Positions 16,616 to 24,553 of a stretch of 64,000 nucleotides of DNA are shown piece after piece. The DNA comes from Pseudarthrobacter sp. GA104. GTDB lineage: Bacteria; Actinomycetota; Actinomycetes; Actinomycetales; Micrococcaceae. The stretch covers positions 3,410,001 through 3,474,000 of the forward strand of contig NZ_WOWL01000001.1 of assembly GCF_009741265.1 (NCBI RefSeq), written 5' to 3'. The translations under genes were made by a program, and so were the position numbers. The notes beneath the pieces are model-generated. The model worked only from the letters and a program-made list of their open reading frames with translations, searched no databases and was not told the DNA's origin. Numbering within the stretch: the stretch's first letter is position 1; every line of letters begins with the position of its first letter.

Positions 16616-17224
16616 GTGCCCATTGAGATTCCTACAGACCTGACTCCCGAACTTGTTCCGCTTTCCTGGCTCATTGGTGAGTGGGAAGGCCGCGGCCGCC
16701 TCGGCAGCGGGGACGAGGACTCGGAGCATTTCCTGCAGCACGTGTCCTTCACGCACAACGGGCTGCCGTACCTTCAGTACCGCGCGGAGAGCTGGCTGAC
16801 GGACGACGACGGCACGCGCCTGCGGCCGCTCACCGTCGAGACCGGCTTCTGGGCGCTGGAGCGCAAACAGCTAGATGCCGACGGCGGCCCGGGCCTGATC
16901 CCCGCGGACATCGTTCCGGCGCTGAAGAGTGCCGACGAAGTGGAGGCCCTGCGCAACAGCGAGGGCGGGTTCGACATCTCGGTGTCCATTTCGCACCCCG
17001 GCGGCATTTCCGAGCTCTACTACGGGCAGATCAAGGGCCCGCAGATCCAGCTCACCACGGATATGGTCATGCGCGGCAGCCACTCCAAGGACTACAGCGC
17101 TGCCACGCGCATCTTCGGCCTGGTGGACGGAAACCTCCTGTGGCGGTGGGACGTCGCCGTTGGCGGCAAGGACGGAAAAGGCCTGGAAGCGCACGCCTCG
17201 GCCTTCCTGAAAAAAGTCTCCTGA
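16616..17224 (+). CDS. FABP/nitrobindin-like heme-binding beta-barrel protein
   Basis: 202-aa soluble protein of the DUF1794/nitrobindin family, a ten-stranded barrel that in characterised members binds ferric heme and reacts with NO or peroxynitrite. The signature SWLIGEWEGRGRLG (GxWxGxG) is at residues ~22-36, and the C-terminal strands include YSAATRIFGLVDGNLLWRWDVAV. The heme-ligating histidine in the family lies near the C-terminus; HASAFLKKVS provides a candidate (EAHASAFL). The GTG start at 16616 follows a CCCGAGG ribosome site. Whether this member binds heme is inferred. Confidence 0.85.
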   Translation: MPIEIPTDLTPELVPLSWLIGEWEGRGRLGSGDEDSEHFLQHVSFTHNGLPYLQYRAESWLTDDDGTRLRPLTVETGFWALERKQLDADGGPGLIPADIVPALKSADEVEALRNSEGGFDISVSISHPGGISELYYGQIKGPQIQLTTDMVMRGSHSKDYSAATRIFGLVDGNLLWRWDVAVGGKDGKGLEAHASAFLKKVS

Positions 17225-17324
17225 CCCCTCCCCGTCCTTCGGCGCTGAGGGCGCAGGCGGCGGAATCCCGCGTCGATTTGCAAGAATCCGGAATACCGCC
17301 GAGCCCCAAGGACTTCTACTACAT

Positions 17325-18410
17325 ATGACTACTCCCAGCCCCCTGCTGTCGCGCCCTGGCGCCGTCGAGGCGGCCGGTGCCGACGCCGGCGTTGCCGCCC
17401 ACTACGGTGAGCCCCTCCGCGAGCAGCGCGCCCTCGCGGCCGGAACCGCCGTCGTCGACCTCTCCTCCCGCGGCGTCGTGACGGTGACGGGTCCGGACCG
17501 CCTCAGCTGGCTCAACACCCTCTCCTCGCAGCAGGTCACAGGCCTGCAGCCGGGCGAGTCCAGCGAACTGCTCCTTTTGAGCGTGCAGGGCAGGATCGAT
17601 TTCGACGCCAGGGTGATTGACGACGGCGGCACCACCTGGCTGATCGTCGAGGCCGCCGAGGCCGCCCCGCTGGCAGAGTTCCTCAACAGGATGAAGTTCA
17701 TGCTCCGCGTGGACATCGCGGATGTCTCCGCCGACTGGGCCGTCATCGGCAGCACGAAGGCAGTTCCCGAATGGTCCGGCATGCTGGCCTGGCAGGACCC
17801 GTGGCCGCACGTGGGCGCGGGGGGTTACTCCTACGCCACTGTCCCGGAGTCGGGCCATCCCGGCCTGGAGCGGCCGTGGTTCGAGTACCTGGTGCCGGCC
17901 GACGAGCTGGAGCGGACAGTGGGAGAGCATCCCCTTGCGGGCGTCCTCGCCGCCGAGGCGCTGCGCGTGGCAGCCTGGCGCCCCCGGATCGGGGCCGAGA
18001 CGGACGACAAGACCATTCCGCACGAACTGGACCTCCTCCGGACCGCCGTGCACCTGGCCAAGGGCTGCTACAAAGGGCAGGAAACCATCGCGCGGGTGCA
18101 CAATCTGGGCCACCCGCCCCGGCGCCTTGTCTTCCTCCAGCTGGACGGCTCGCAGCACACGTTGCCCCAGGCCGGCAGCCCCGTGCTGGCGGGGGAGCGG
18201 AAGGTGGGGACCGTGACGTCAGTGGCGCAGCATTATGAGATGGGCCCGGTCGCCCTGGCAGTCATAAAGCGTTCGGTTGCGCCCGATGAGATACTGACGG
18301 TCCTGGATGGCGACGAGCCGTACCCCGCTGTCCAGGAAATCATCGTTGCCCCGGACGCCGGCCAGGTCGTGGGGCGCCAGACCGGATTCCTCAGGGGGCC
18401 ACGTTCATGA
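17325..18410 (+). CDS. ygfZ: YgfZ/GcvT-type folate-binding protein
   Basis: 361-aa tetrahydrofolate-binding protein that in E. coli supports assembly or repair of Fe-S enzymes. The diagnostic YgfZ motif KGCYKGQETIARVHNLGHPPRRL is complete, including its cysteine. The N-terminal GcvT-like fold shows VVDLSSRGVVTVTGPDRLSWLNTLSSQQ. The C-terminal barrel has GTVTSVAQHYEMGPVALAVIKR. The 100-bp upstream gap shows no strong promoter; AAGGA lies about 12 nt from the ATG. Its stop overlaps the start of an ankyrin-repeat gene by 4 nt. Confidence 0.93.
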   Translation: MTTPSPLLSRPGAVEAAGADAGVAAHYGEPLREQRALAAGTAVVDLSSRGVVTVTGPDRLSWLNTLSSQQVTGLQPGESSELLLLSVQGRIDFDARVIDDGGTTWLIVEAAEAAPLAEFLNRMKFMLRVDIADVSADWAVIGSTKAVPEWSGMLAWQDPWPHVGAGGYSYATVPESGHPGLERPWFEYLVPADELERTVGEHPLAGVLAAEALRVAAWRPRIGAETDDKTIPHELDLLRTAVHLAKGCYKGQETIARVHNLGHPPRRLVFLQLDGSQHTLPQAGSPVLAGERKVGTVTSVAQHYEMGPVALAVIKRSVAPDEILTVLDGDEPYPAVQEIIVAPDAGQVVGRQTGFLRGPRS

Positions 18411-18841
18411 CCGAAGACGCCGGAACCAGCGCAGCGCCGTCTGGCACAGCACCACCCGGCCCAGCGCCCGACGACGAGACGCTGGCCTTGGCGCAGACGC
18501 TCTTCCAGGCGGCACGGGAGGGGGAGACGGCACTGTTGCGTGCCTACCTCGACGCCGGCGCTCCCGCCACCTTGACCAATGCGGCGGGTGATTCGCTTCT
18601 CATGCTGGCCGCCTACCACGGCCACGCGGAGACCGTTCAGCTCCTCCTGAAACACGGTGCCGAGGCCAACTCCGCGAACGACCGGGGTCAGACCCCGCTC
18701 GCCGGAGCAGCGTTCAAGGGTTACACCGGCGTTGCCCGGGTACTGCTCGACGCCGGCGCCGATCCGGACGCAGGTTCGCCGTCCGCCCGCGCAGCCGCCC
18801 AAATGTTCGCCCGCCAGGAGATCCTGGACCTCCTGGGCTAG
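18407..18841 (+). CDS. Ankyrin-repeat protein
   Basis: 144-aa soluble protein made mostly of ankyrin repeats: a first unit (EGETALLRAYLDAGAPATLTNAAG), a second (DSLLMLAAYHGHAETVQLLLKHGAEANSANDRG) and a third (QTPLAGAAFKGYTGVARVLLDAGADPDAGSPS), with a final capping helix ending LLG. Repeats mediate protein-protein contact; no catalytic motif is present. The ATGA overlap with ygfZ implies coupled translation, so the partner may be an Fe-S or folate enzyme client of YgfZ (inference). The N-terminal ~25 residues are low-complexity Ala/Pro/Thr. Confidence 0.88.
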   Translation: MTEDAGTSAAPSGTAPPGPAPDDETLALAQTLFQAAREGETALLRAYLDAGAPATLTNAAGDSLLMLAAYHGHAETVQLLLKHGAEANSANDRGQTPLAGAAFKGYTGVARVLLDAGADPDAGSPSARAAAQMFARQEILDLLG

Positions 18842-18890
18842 CACCACCGGGTCCCGCCCGGCGGATCACAACCTGAGGAAGGATTGCCCA

Positions 18891-20414
18891 GTGGAAAACG
18901 TGGCGAAGCCGTGGGCGGCCCTCTGGTCCCTGGTGATCGGGTTCTTCATGATCCTGATCGATACCACCATTGTGTCCGTGGCCAACCCCCGGATCATGGA
19001 GGGCCTGGACGCGGACATCAACTCGGTCATTTGGGTCACCAGCGCCTACCTCCTGGCCTATGCGGTCCCGCTGCTGATTACCGGCAGGCTGGGGGACCGC
19101 TTCGGGCCCAAGAAGCTCTACCTTGCCGGCCTGGTGGTCTTTACCCTGGCTTCGCTGTGGTGCGGCCTGTCGGGCCAGGTGGAGGTGCTGATAGCGGCAC
19201 GCGTGCTGCAGGGCCTCGGCGCGGCCATGATGACGCCCCAGACCATGGCAGTGATCACCCGGATCTTCCCGCCGGACAGGCGCGGTGCCGCCATGGCGAT
19301 CTGGGGTGCCACCGCAGGCATGGCCACCCTCGTGGGACCCATCCTGGGCGGCGTCCTGGTGGACGGGCTCGGCTGGGAATGGATCTTTTTCATCAACGTG
19401 CCCATCGGCATTGCAGGCTTTGTCCTCGCGCTGCGCAACGTTCCGTCCCTCAGCACCCACCCGCACCGGTTCGATATTCCCGGCGTGGTGCTCAGCGCCG
19501 TCGGGCTCTTCCTCCTGGTGTTCGGCATCCAGGAGGGCGAAACCTACAACTGGGGCACCATCACCGGTCCCGTCACGGTGTGGGGCCTGATCGTCGCCGG
19601 CCTTGCCGTGCTGGCTCTCTTCGTGGTCTGGCAGCGGTTCAACAAGGGTGAGCCGCTGCTGCCCCTGGGGCTCTTCCGCGACCGGAACTTTTCCCTGGCC
19701 AACATCGGTATCACCACCGTCGGCTTCACGGTGACGGCCTTCAGTCTGCCGCTCATCTTCTACTACCAGTTGGTCCGTGGCCTCACGCCCACCCAGTCCG
19801 CGCTGACGATGGTTCCCATGGCGCTGATCTCCGGCGGCCTTGCTCCAGTGGTGGGAAAGATCATCGACAAAGTCAACCCCAAATTCCTCACTGCCACCGG
19901 CCTGGTACTGATGGCCGTGGCCCTGGTGTGGAACTCAGTCCTGATGCAGCCGGACACCCCCATCCTCCTGTTCCTGCTGCCCAGCGCCGTCCTGGGGTTC
20001 GCCAACGCAGGCATCTGGGCTCCGCTGGGCACCACCGCCACCCGCAACCTCCCGCCGCGGCAGGCAGGGGCCGGGTCCGGCGTGTACAACACCACGCGGC
20101 AGATCGGTGCCGTGCTGGGCAGCGCGGCCATTGCCGTGCTGATCCAGGCCCGGCTCGCAGCCGAGCTTCCGTCCGGCGGACCCGGCGGGGCGGCCGGGGA
20201 AGGAACGGGCTTCTCCGGAAGCCTGCCGGAGGCCCTCCACAGCGGGTTTTCGACGGCGATGGGCCAGTCCATCCTGCTGCCCGCCGGGGTGGTCCTGGTC
20301 GGGGCCGCCGTGGCGCTGTTCTTTGCGAAGCCGCAGCCGGTTCAGGACTGGGGCGGGCGCGGGGCCGTTCCGGGGTCAGCCAAGGTGGACGCTGGTCTGG
20401 ATTCCGCCGGCTGA
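18891..20414 (+). CDS. DHA2-family MFS drug/proton antiporter (14 TM)
   Basis: 507-aa exporter of the EmrB/QacA type. It begins WAALWSLVIGFFMILIDTTIVSVANPRI (motif D-like, with the conserved acidic residue in TM1), then motif A GRLGDRFGPKKLYLAG, motif C GATAGMATLVGPILGGVLVDGLGWEWIFFINVPIG, and hydrophobic helices through to SILLPAGVVLVGAAVALFF. Start GTG 18891 was chosen because GAGGAAGG lies 8 nt upstream and the protein then begins in the family register; longer in-frame extensions run into the ankyrin gene. Substrate unknown. Its 3' end overlaps the convergent GNAT gene by 39 bp. Confidence 0.93.
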   Translation: MENVAKPWAALWSLVIGFFMILIDTTIVSVANPRIMEGLDADINSVIWVTSAYLLAYAVPLLITGRLGDRFGPKKLYLAGLVVFTLASLWCGLSGQVEVLIAARVLQGLGAAMMTPQTMAVITRIFPPDRRGAAMAIWGATAGMATLVGPILGGVLVDGLGWEWIFFINVPIGIAGFVLALRNVPSLSTHPHRFDIPGVVLSAVGLFLLVFGIQEGETYNWGTITGPVTVWGLIVAGLAVLALFVVWQRFNKGEPLLPLGLFRDRNFSLANIGITTVGFTVTAFSLPLIFYYQLVRGLTPTQSALTMVPMALISGGLAPVVGKIIDKVNPKFLTATGLVLMAVALVWNSVLMQPDTPILLFLLPSAVLGFANAGIWAPLGTTATRNLPPRQAGAGSGVYNTTRQIGAVLGSAAIAVLIQARLAAELPSGGPGGAAGEGTGFSGSLPEALHSGFSTAMGQSILLPAGVVLVGAAVALFFAKPQPVQDWGGRGAVPGSAKVDAGLDSAG

Positions 20415-21092
20415 CAGGCCGAGCTTCCGGGCCAGCGCAACGGCTCCGGTGTTGCTGACGTCCGTCCGCCATTGCAGCGTAAGCCCTGCGGCCAGCGCCT
20501 CGTGCGCCGCGATGGAGGCGGCCAGCGTCCCCAGGCCCCGCCGCCGCCATGCCGGGTCCACCAGGACACCCAGACGGGCCAGCAGGCCCTCCCACTCAGA
20601 GTAGGCTCCGCAGGCAAGCGGCACGCGGCGGCCCTCCATTTCGTGGACGATCGTGTAGCGGTTTTCGAGGTCCGACAGGCCCACCTCGTTGACGTCGTCC
20701 GGCGGGCAGTTGCCCTCCAGTTCGATGGCCTCCGGGTTGCCGTGCGAAACGGTCATCTCTTCCGGGGGCTGCTTCAGGGGAAGGTCGTCCGCGAAGAACA
20801 AGGCCGCGGCACCCAGCCCATGGCCGCCGTGGGACCGCGTCAGCGTCATGAGCGTTACATGCTGGGCCATCTCCTCGTCGGCGATGCCCTCCGCGGCGTC
20901 GATGACCCACTGCGGGCCCACCAGCGCAGAGCTGCCAAAGAGCCGGACAAATTCCACTGTGCGGGCGTTGTCGTCGGCGCGGACGATCCGTTCCCCGGAC
21001 GCCAAAGCGGATCCGAAGGCGTCGTCGTCGAGTCCCAGGTGCCGGGCCCACGCGAGCTGGATGATGGCTGCGGAACCGGGGTCAAGTGTCAT
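20376..21092 (-). CDS. GNAT-family N-acetyltransferase
   Basis: 238-aa protein with a C-terminal GNAT fold: motif A LARLGVLVDPAWRRRGLGTLAASIAAHEAL (acetyl-CoA pyrophosphate loop R-R-R-G-L-G) and the following helix region WRTDVSNTGAVALARKLGLSAGG. The first ~100 residues are an additional domain (FVRLFGSSALVGPQWVIDAAEG), as in a subgroup of actinobacterial GNATs of unknown substrate. It is convergent with the MFS exporter and overlaps its coding region by 39 bp. The ATG at 21092 has TAGGCT 6 nt upstream. Confidence 0.88.
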   Translation of the reverse strand: MTLDPGSAAIIQLAWARHLGLDDDAFGSALASGERIVRADDNARTVEFVRLFGSSALVGPQWVIDAAEGIADEEMAQHVTLMTLTRSHGGHGLGAAALFFADDLPLKQPPEEMTVSHGNPEAIELEGNCPPDDVNEVGLSDLENRYTIVHEMEGRRVPLACGAYSEWEGLLARLGVLVDPAWRRRGLGTLAASIAAHEALAAGLTLQWRTDVSNTGAVALARKLGLSAGGIQTSVHLG

Positions 21093-21098
21093 GCCTCC

Positions 21099-21104
21099 AG
21101 CCTA
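21099..21104 (-). promoter_or_regulatory. -10 hexamer TAGGCT, probable leaderless GNAT start
   Basis: On the minus strand TAGGCT is followed by 6 nt and the ATG at 21092. The intervening GGAGGC is too close to the start codon for an optimal Shine-Dalgarno sequence, so leaderless initiation is the better reading. Confidence 0.45.
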
Positions 21105-21174
21105 GGGCGGGCAGCGCGCACCGCTGAACAGGACGCCGCGGCAGTATGGGAGGACACGGCCTCCCGGCGACAAC

Positions 21175-22200
21175 TCAGCCGAACAGGACGGCGGCCTCGT
21201 CGTAGCGTTTCTGCGGGACGGTCTTGAGCTGTCCGAGGGCATCCTGGAAGCCCACGTGCTCGATGTCCGTTCCCTTGAGCGCCACCATGGTGCCCCAGTA
21301 GCCTTCCACCACGGAGTCGATGGCCGCCATGCCCAGGCGGGTGGCCAGGACGCGGTCGAACGCGGACGGCACGCCGCCGCGCTGGATGTGGCCCAGGATG
21401 GTGGCGCGGGTTTCGATGCCGGTCCGGGCTTCCAGTTCCGGGGCGAGCTGGTCCGCGATGCCGCCCAGGCGGGGGCGGCCGAAGGTGTCCAGGCCGCGCT
21501 CGGAATGCGGGGTTTCCATGTGCTCCGGGACGAAACCTTCCGCCACCACCACCAGCGGGGCACGGCCACGGGAATGGGCTTCCTTCACCCATTCGGTGAT
21601 CTGCTCGATGCTGACCTTCTGCTCCGGGATGAGGATGGCGTGCGCGCCGGCGGCCATGCCGGCGTGAAGGGCGATCCAGCCGACATGCCTGCCCATGACT
21701 TCGGCAATCATGCAGCGGTGGTGGGACTCACCGGTGGTGCGGAGCCGGTCGATCGCTTCGGTGGCGATCTGCACAGCGGTGTCGAAGCCGAACGTGTAGT
21801 CCGTGGCGTCAAGATCGTTGTCCACCGTCTTGGGGACGCCAACGATCTTCAGGCCCGCGTCCGTGAGTCGCTTTGCCGCAGCGAGGGTACCCTCACCGCC
21901 GATGGCGATGATGGCATCAATTCCGAGCCGGTCCATGTGGGCTTTGATGACCTCGGGACCGCCGCCGTTTTCGAACGGATTGGTGCGTGAGGTGCCCAGG
22001 ATGGTGCCGCCCTGCTTGGCGATGCCGCGGACCATGGTTCGGGGGATGTCGATGATGTCGCCCTCAACGACGCCGCGCCAGCCATCGAGGAAGCCAACGA
22101 ACTCGTGGCCGTGGATGGCGATACCTTTGAGGACCGCGCCGCGGATGACCGCATTCAGGCCGGGGCAGTCGCCACCGCTGGTAAGAATTCCAATTTTCAT
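21175..22200 (-). CDS. pfkA: 6-phosphofructokinase
   Basis: Glycolytic phosphorylation of fructose 6-phosphate. 341 aa. Motifs: ILTSGGDCPGLNAVIRG (nucleotide loop), IIAIGGEGTLAAAKRL, VGVPKTVDNDLDATDYTFGFDTA (catalytic Asp), AEVMGRHVGWIALHAG, and ATILGHIQRGGVPSAFDRVLA. The glycine in GGEGT is the residue associated with ATP use, whereas the lysine in PKTVDND is shared with PPi-dependent enzymes. This mixed combination is typical of actinobacterial ATP-PFKs such as that of Streptomyces. Monocistronic; the 161-bp gap downstream of the next minus-strand gene carries a strong hairpin. Confidence 0.95.
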   Translation of the reverse strand: MKIGILTSGGDCPGLNAVIRGAVLKGIAIHGHEFVGFLDGWRGVVEGDIIDIPRTMVRGIAKQGGTILGTSRTNPFENGGGPEVIKAHMDRLGIDAIIAIGGEGTLAAAKRLTDAGLKIVGVPKTVDNDLDATDYTFGFDTAVQIATEAIDRLRTTGESHHRCMIAEVMGRHVGWIALHAGMAAGAHAILIPEQKVSIEQITEWVKEAHSRGRAPLVVVAEGFVPEHMETPHSERGLDTFGRPRLGGIADQLAPELEARTGIETRATILGHIQRGGVPSAFDRVLATRLGMAAIDSVVEGYWGTMVALKGTDIEHVGFQDALGQLKTVPQKRYDEAAVLFG

Positions 22201-22302
22201 GTCTCGCTCAAATCCTGGGGAGAGGGTTTACAGGCAGAGCGCCACGCTGAGCTCACATAGATTCTAGTGGCGTGTGTGGGGTACGACACAAACTGGTTAC
22301 AC

Positions 22303-22339
22303 AAGGCCCCCGCTCCGGTGCAGCTGGAGCGGGGGCCTT
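22303..22339 (-). terminator. Strong hairpin downstream of the PspC operon
   Basis: A perfect 14-bp stem (AAGGCCCCCGCTCC with its complement) and a 9-nt loop lie 22 bp beyond the last PspC gene stop and before pfkA on the minus strand. The T-run is weak, as is common in high-GC actinobacterial terminators. Confidence 0.7.
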
Positions 22340-22361
22340 GCGGTGCTTTGTCAGGACGGGT

Positions 22362-22619
22362 TCAGGGACGGTTCAAGGACCGCCGCTCGAGGAACACCTG
22401 GAGCGGGATGACGTCCTTCTGGTCGGGCAGGATCACCCAGGCCAGGAGATAGAAGATGACGGCCGGGCCGGGGAGCAGGCAGAAGACCAGGAACGCGATG
22501 CGGACGAAAGCAACGTCCACATTGAGCTTGGCCGCGATTCCTCCAAGCACGCCTCCAAGCCACCGTTCCGGTCCGCGTTTCAGGCCGAGGCCCCTGACGA
22601 TGCTGAAAAACTTGTCCAT
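22362..22619 (-). CDS. Small PspC-domain membrane protein
   Basis: 85 aa consisting almost entirely of one PspC domain: an N-terminal amphipathic part (KFFSIVRGLGLKRGPERWLGGVLGGIAAKLNVDVAFVRIAF) and a hydrophobic helix (LVFCLLPGPAVIFYLLAWVILP), then a short tail. PspC proteins sense membrane stress. It is the last of three tightly spaced minus-strand genes (3-nt gap to the 99-aa gene) that face a PspC-containing histidine kinase, so it likely belongs to that signalling locus. Confidence 0.9.
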   Translation of the reverse strand: MDKFFSIVRGLGLKRGPERWLGGVLGGIAAKLNVDVAFVRIAFLVFCLLPGPAVIFYLLAWVILPDQKDVIPLQVFLERRSLNRP

Positions 22620-22622
22620 GGT

Positions 22623-22922
22623 TCAAGACTTCCGTGTTGTAGGGCCGTTGTCACGTTTCCGGGCGGAGAGGAGGCCGCCGAGCACCAGGGCCGCGCCTGC
22701 CCCAATCATCAGTCCGATCAGGACATAGGTCCCGTTGAGCGTGACGATGCCCAGTTGGGCGATGATGATCAGCGCGGCGAGGGCCACGACGATCAGGCCC
22801 CAGACGATGGTTCCCACGCGTGCCCCGGAAGGCGGGGCAGAAGACGCGCCTGCCGCCGTCGTGCCGCCCTGCGCATAGGGATCCGGAATGTACGGGTTTG
22901 AGCCCGGAGTTTGGCTGCTCAT
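22623..22922 (-). CDS. Small two-TM membrane protein in PspC operon
   Basis: 99 aa: a proline/glycine-rich cytoplasmic N-terminus (PGSNPYIPDPYAQGGTTAAG), then two helices (GTIVWGLIVVALAALIIIAQLG and GTYVLIGLMIGAGAALVLGGLL) and a polar tail. No recognised domain with certainty; it resembles small LiaF/DUF-type membrane proteins found with PspC genes. Its ATG is 1 nt from the stop of the 501-aa PspC protein and its own stop is 3 nt before the 85-aa PspC gene, so all three are coupled. Confidence 0.8.
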   Translation of the reverse strand: MSSQTPGSNPYIPDPYAQGGTTAAGASSAPPSGARVGTIVWGLIVVALAALIIIAQLGIVTLNGTYVLIGLMIGAGAALVLGGLLSARKRDNGPTTRKS

Positions 22923-22923
22923 G

Positions 22924-24429
22924 TCAGTTGCCTTCCTGGATGGTGACGTTGCTGACGGTGCCGTTGATCTGGATGACCAGGTGGCTGCCGGGCTTGTCGG
23001 TGTTGTAGCTGCTCTGCCGGGTGGTGATGCCGCCCCGCTGGTTGCCGCGTTCGTTCAGGTTGCCGAGGGTCATGTCCGCCTTGATGTCCACGGGCACGTC
23101 GCCCGGGATGACTACTGTGACGTTGCTGGCCGTGATGTCCAGGGGGACGCGGACCTCCGAGGTGAGCGGGGCATCCAGGGACATGGCCGTAAGGTCAACG
23201 GTTCCGCTGCCGGCCGTGATGTCGAATCCGCCGCTGGCCTGCTCGATGCTCGTCGGTGCCCAGTCAACCTGCTGGAAGCGGACGCGGTCTCCGTTGTTGC
23301 CCACCACGTTGAAGATTCCTCCTATGATGAGGGCCGCCACGGCGAAGAACGAGAGGATGCCGGGGGTCCGGCCGCGGAGGCCAAGAATGAGGATGCCAAT
23401 GCCCAGGACGGCTGCCGCGCTTGCCCAGGCAACCGCGTTGGCGGAGTTACCGAGGTCAATGACGTTGGTGAGGTCCAGGGCTTTCACGCCAGCGCCCACC
23501 AGCAGGGCACTGCCGGCAGCTATTGCGACGGCGGGAGTGCCGGGACCTGCGGCGCGCACCCTGGGAGCGGGCGGCGGAACCGGCGACGGCCGGCTTCCGG
23601 AGTATCCACCGCTGCCCCATCCGCCACTGCCGGAACCGCTGCCAGTGCCCCCGCTACTGCCGCCGTAGGGGTTGCCGGCAAACGGACCGCTGCCTGCGAC
23701 GTCTGAGTACGGCGGTGTGGTTGGGGTGGACGTCCCGGATGAGTAGGCAGCCGTGCCGGCCGCTGCTGCACTGGTCGGCGTGCCGGCGGCTGTCTTGTTG
23801 CGCTGCACCAGGTAGTACACCAGGTAGATGGCGCCGCCGACCCACAGCAGGGACCACAGGAAGGGGCCCACACCCCGGTTGCCCCAGCCCCAGAAGCCGT
23901 TGCCGAGCCCGCTGAATCCTGCCACCACCGCGATCAGTGAACCCGTCATGCCGGTGGTCCAGCGTCCCGCGCCGGCTTCCTGGACGTGGATGCGCCCGTC
24001 GGGCTCGGGCAGGAACGCCCAGGCAAGCCCGTAAAGAAGCACGCCGATCCCTGCGAAGAGGGCAAGGATGATAAAGACGCCGCGGACAATCAAGGGGTCG
24101 ACTCCCACACGCTGCGCGATGCCGCTGGAAACGCCGCCCACCCAGCGGTCCTGGCCGCGGCTGATTCCCTGGCTCCGGACCCAGGTGAAGAAATCGGTCT
24201 GCTGGCCCGGGACTCCGGCATAGGAGTAACTGCTGCCGGCGCCGGGGGTTTCATGCGCCGGGCCCGGGTTTGCGGAATCCCGCGGCGGCGCGGAGGCAGA
24301 AGGAGGCGGCGCCAGGGGCTGGGTGGGGTTTTCCCCCCCGGGGAGGGGCTCCGTGGTGTTCTCAATTTTCGGGCTGGCCGGGGGTTCTTCCGGCGTGCCG
24401 TCATGGGGGTTCGGGGTTAGCGAGTTCAT
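22924..24429 (-). CDS. PspC-domain multi-TM protein with C-terminal LiaF/toastrack-like domain
   Basis: 501 aa. Order: Pro/Thr-rich N-terminus (~1-90); PspC domain (FFTWVRSQGISRGQDRWVGGVSSGIAQRVGVDPLIVRGVFIILALF ... LAWAFLPEPDGRIHV); a first set of hydrophobic helices; a long Gly/Ser/Thr-rich linker (SSGGTGSGSGSGGWGSGGYSG); more helices (AVAIAAGSALLVGAG, ASAAAVLGIGILILGL); and an extracytoplasmic beta-rich C-terminal domain (SGGFDITAGSGTVDLTAM, ITASNVTVVIPGDVPVDIKADMTLGNLN) like the repeat-strand domain of LiaF and related envelope-stress proteins. The ATG at 24429 was chosen over farther upstream starts that run into the divergent promoter region. Likely sensor or anti-sensor for the adjacent two-component system. 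Confidence 0.85.
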   Translation of the reverse strand: MNSLTPNPHDGTPEEPPASPKIENTTEPLPGGENPTQPLAPPPSASAPPRDSANPGPAHETPGAGSSYSYAGVPGQQTDFFTWVRSQGISRGQDRWVGGVSSGIAQRVGVDPLIVRGVFIILALFAGIGVLLYGLAWAFLPEPDGRIHVQEAGAGRWTTGMTGSLIAVVAGFSGLGNGFWGWGNRGVGPFLWSLLWVGGAIYLVYYLVQRNKTAAGTPTSAAAAGTAAYSSGTSTPTTPPYSDVAGSGPFAGNPYGGSSGGTGSGSGSGGWGSGGYSGSRPSPVPPPAPRVRAAGPGTPAVAIAAGSALLVGAGVKALDLTNVIDLGNSANAVAWASAAAVLGIGILILGLRGRTPGILSFFAVAALIIGGIFNVVGNNGDRVRFQQVDWAPTSIEQASGGFDITAGSGTVDLTAMSLDAPLTSEVRVPLDITASNVTVVIPGDVPVDIKADMTLGNLNERGNQRGGITTRQSSYNTDKPGSHLVIQINGTVSNVTIQEGN

Positions 24430-24553
24430 ACTTCGATCCTGCCGCTCCCGGCCGGGCGGCTCTACCGGGGGACACCCTGAGCCGTCCCTGAGAGGCCCCC
24501 GGTTCCCGTGCCAACCCGGTCCGGGAGACCCTGATCCGTGCTTGGATTGGACC
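24430..24553. promoter_or_regulatory. Divergent promoter region of PspC / kinase locus
   Basis: The 124 bp between the 501-aa PspC gene (minus) and the PspC-kinase gene (plus) must carry both promoters and is the obvious site for binding by the linked response regulator. I see no confident -10/-35 pair or clear dyad by eye. Confidence 0.5.

Noticed and set aside
18657..18890. A start for the MFS exporter inside the ankyrin gene
   Set aside because: It would add about 78 arginine/proline-rich residues read out of frame with the ankyrin repeats. GTG 18891 has a good ribosome site and the family N-terminus.
21175..22200. Calling this phosphofructokinase PPi-dependent because of the lysine in PKTVDND
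   Set aside because: The nucleotide-site residue in GGEGT is glycine, as in ATP enzymes. The Gly plus Lys combination occurs in actinobacterial ATP-PFKs.
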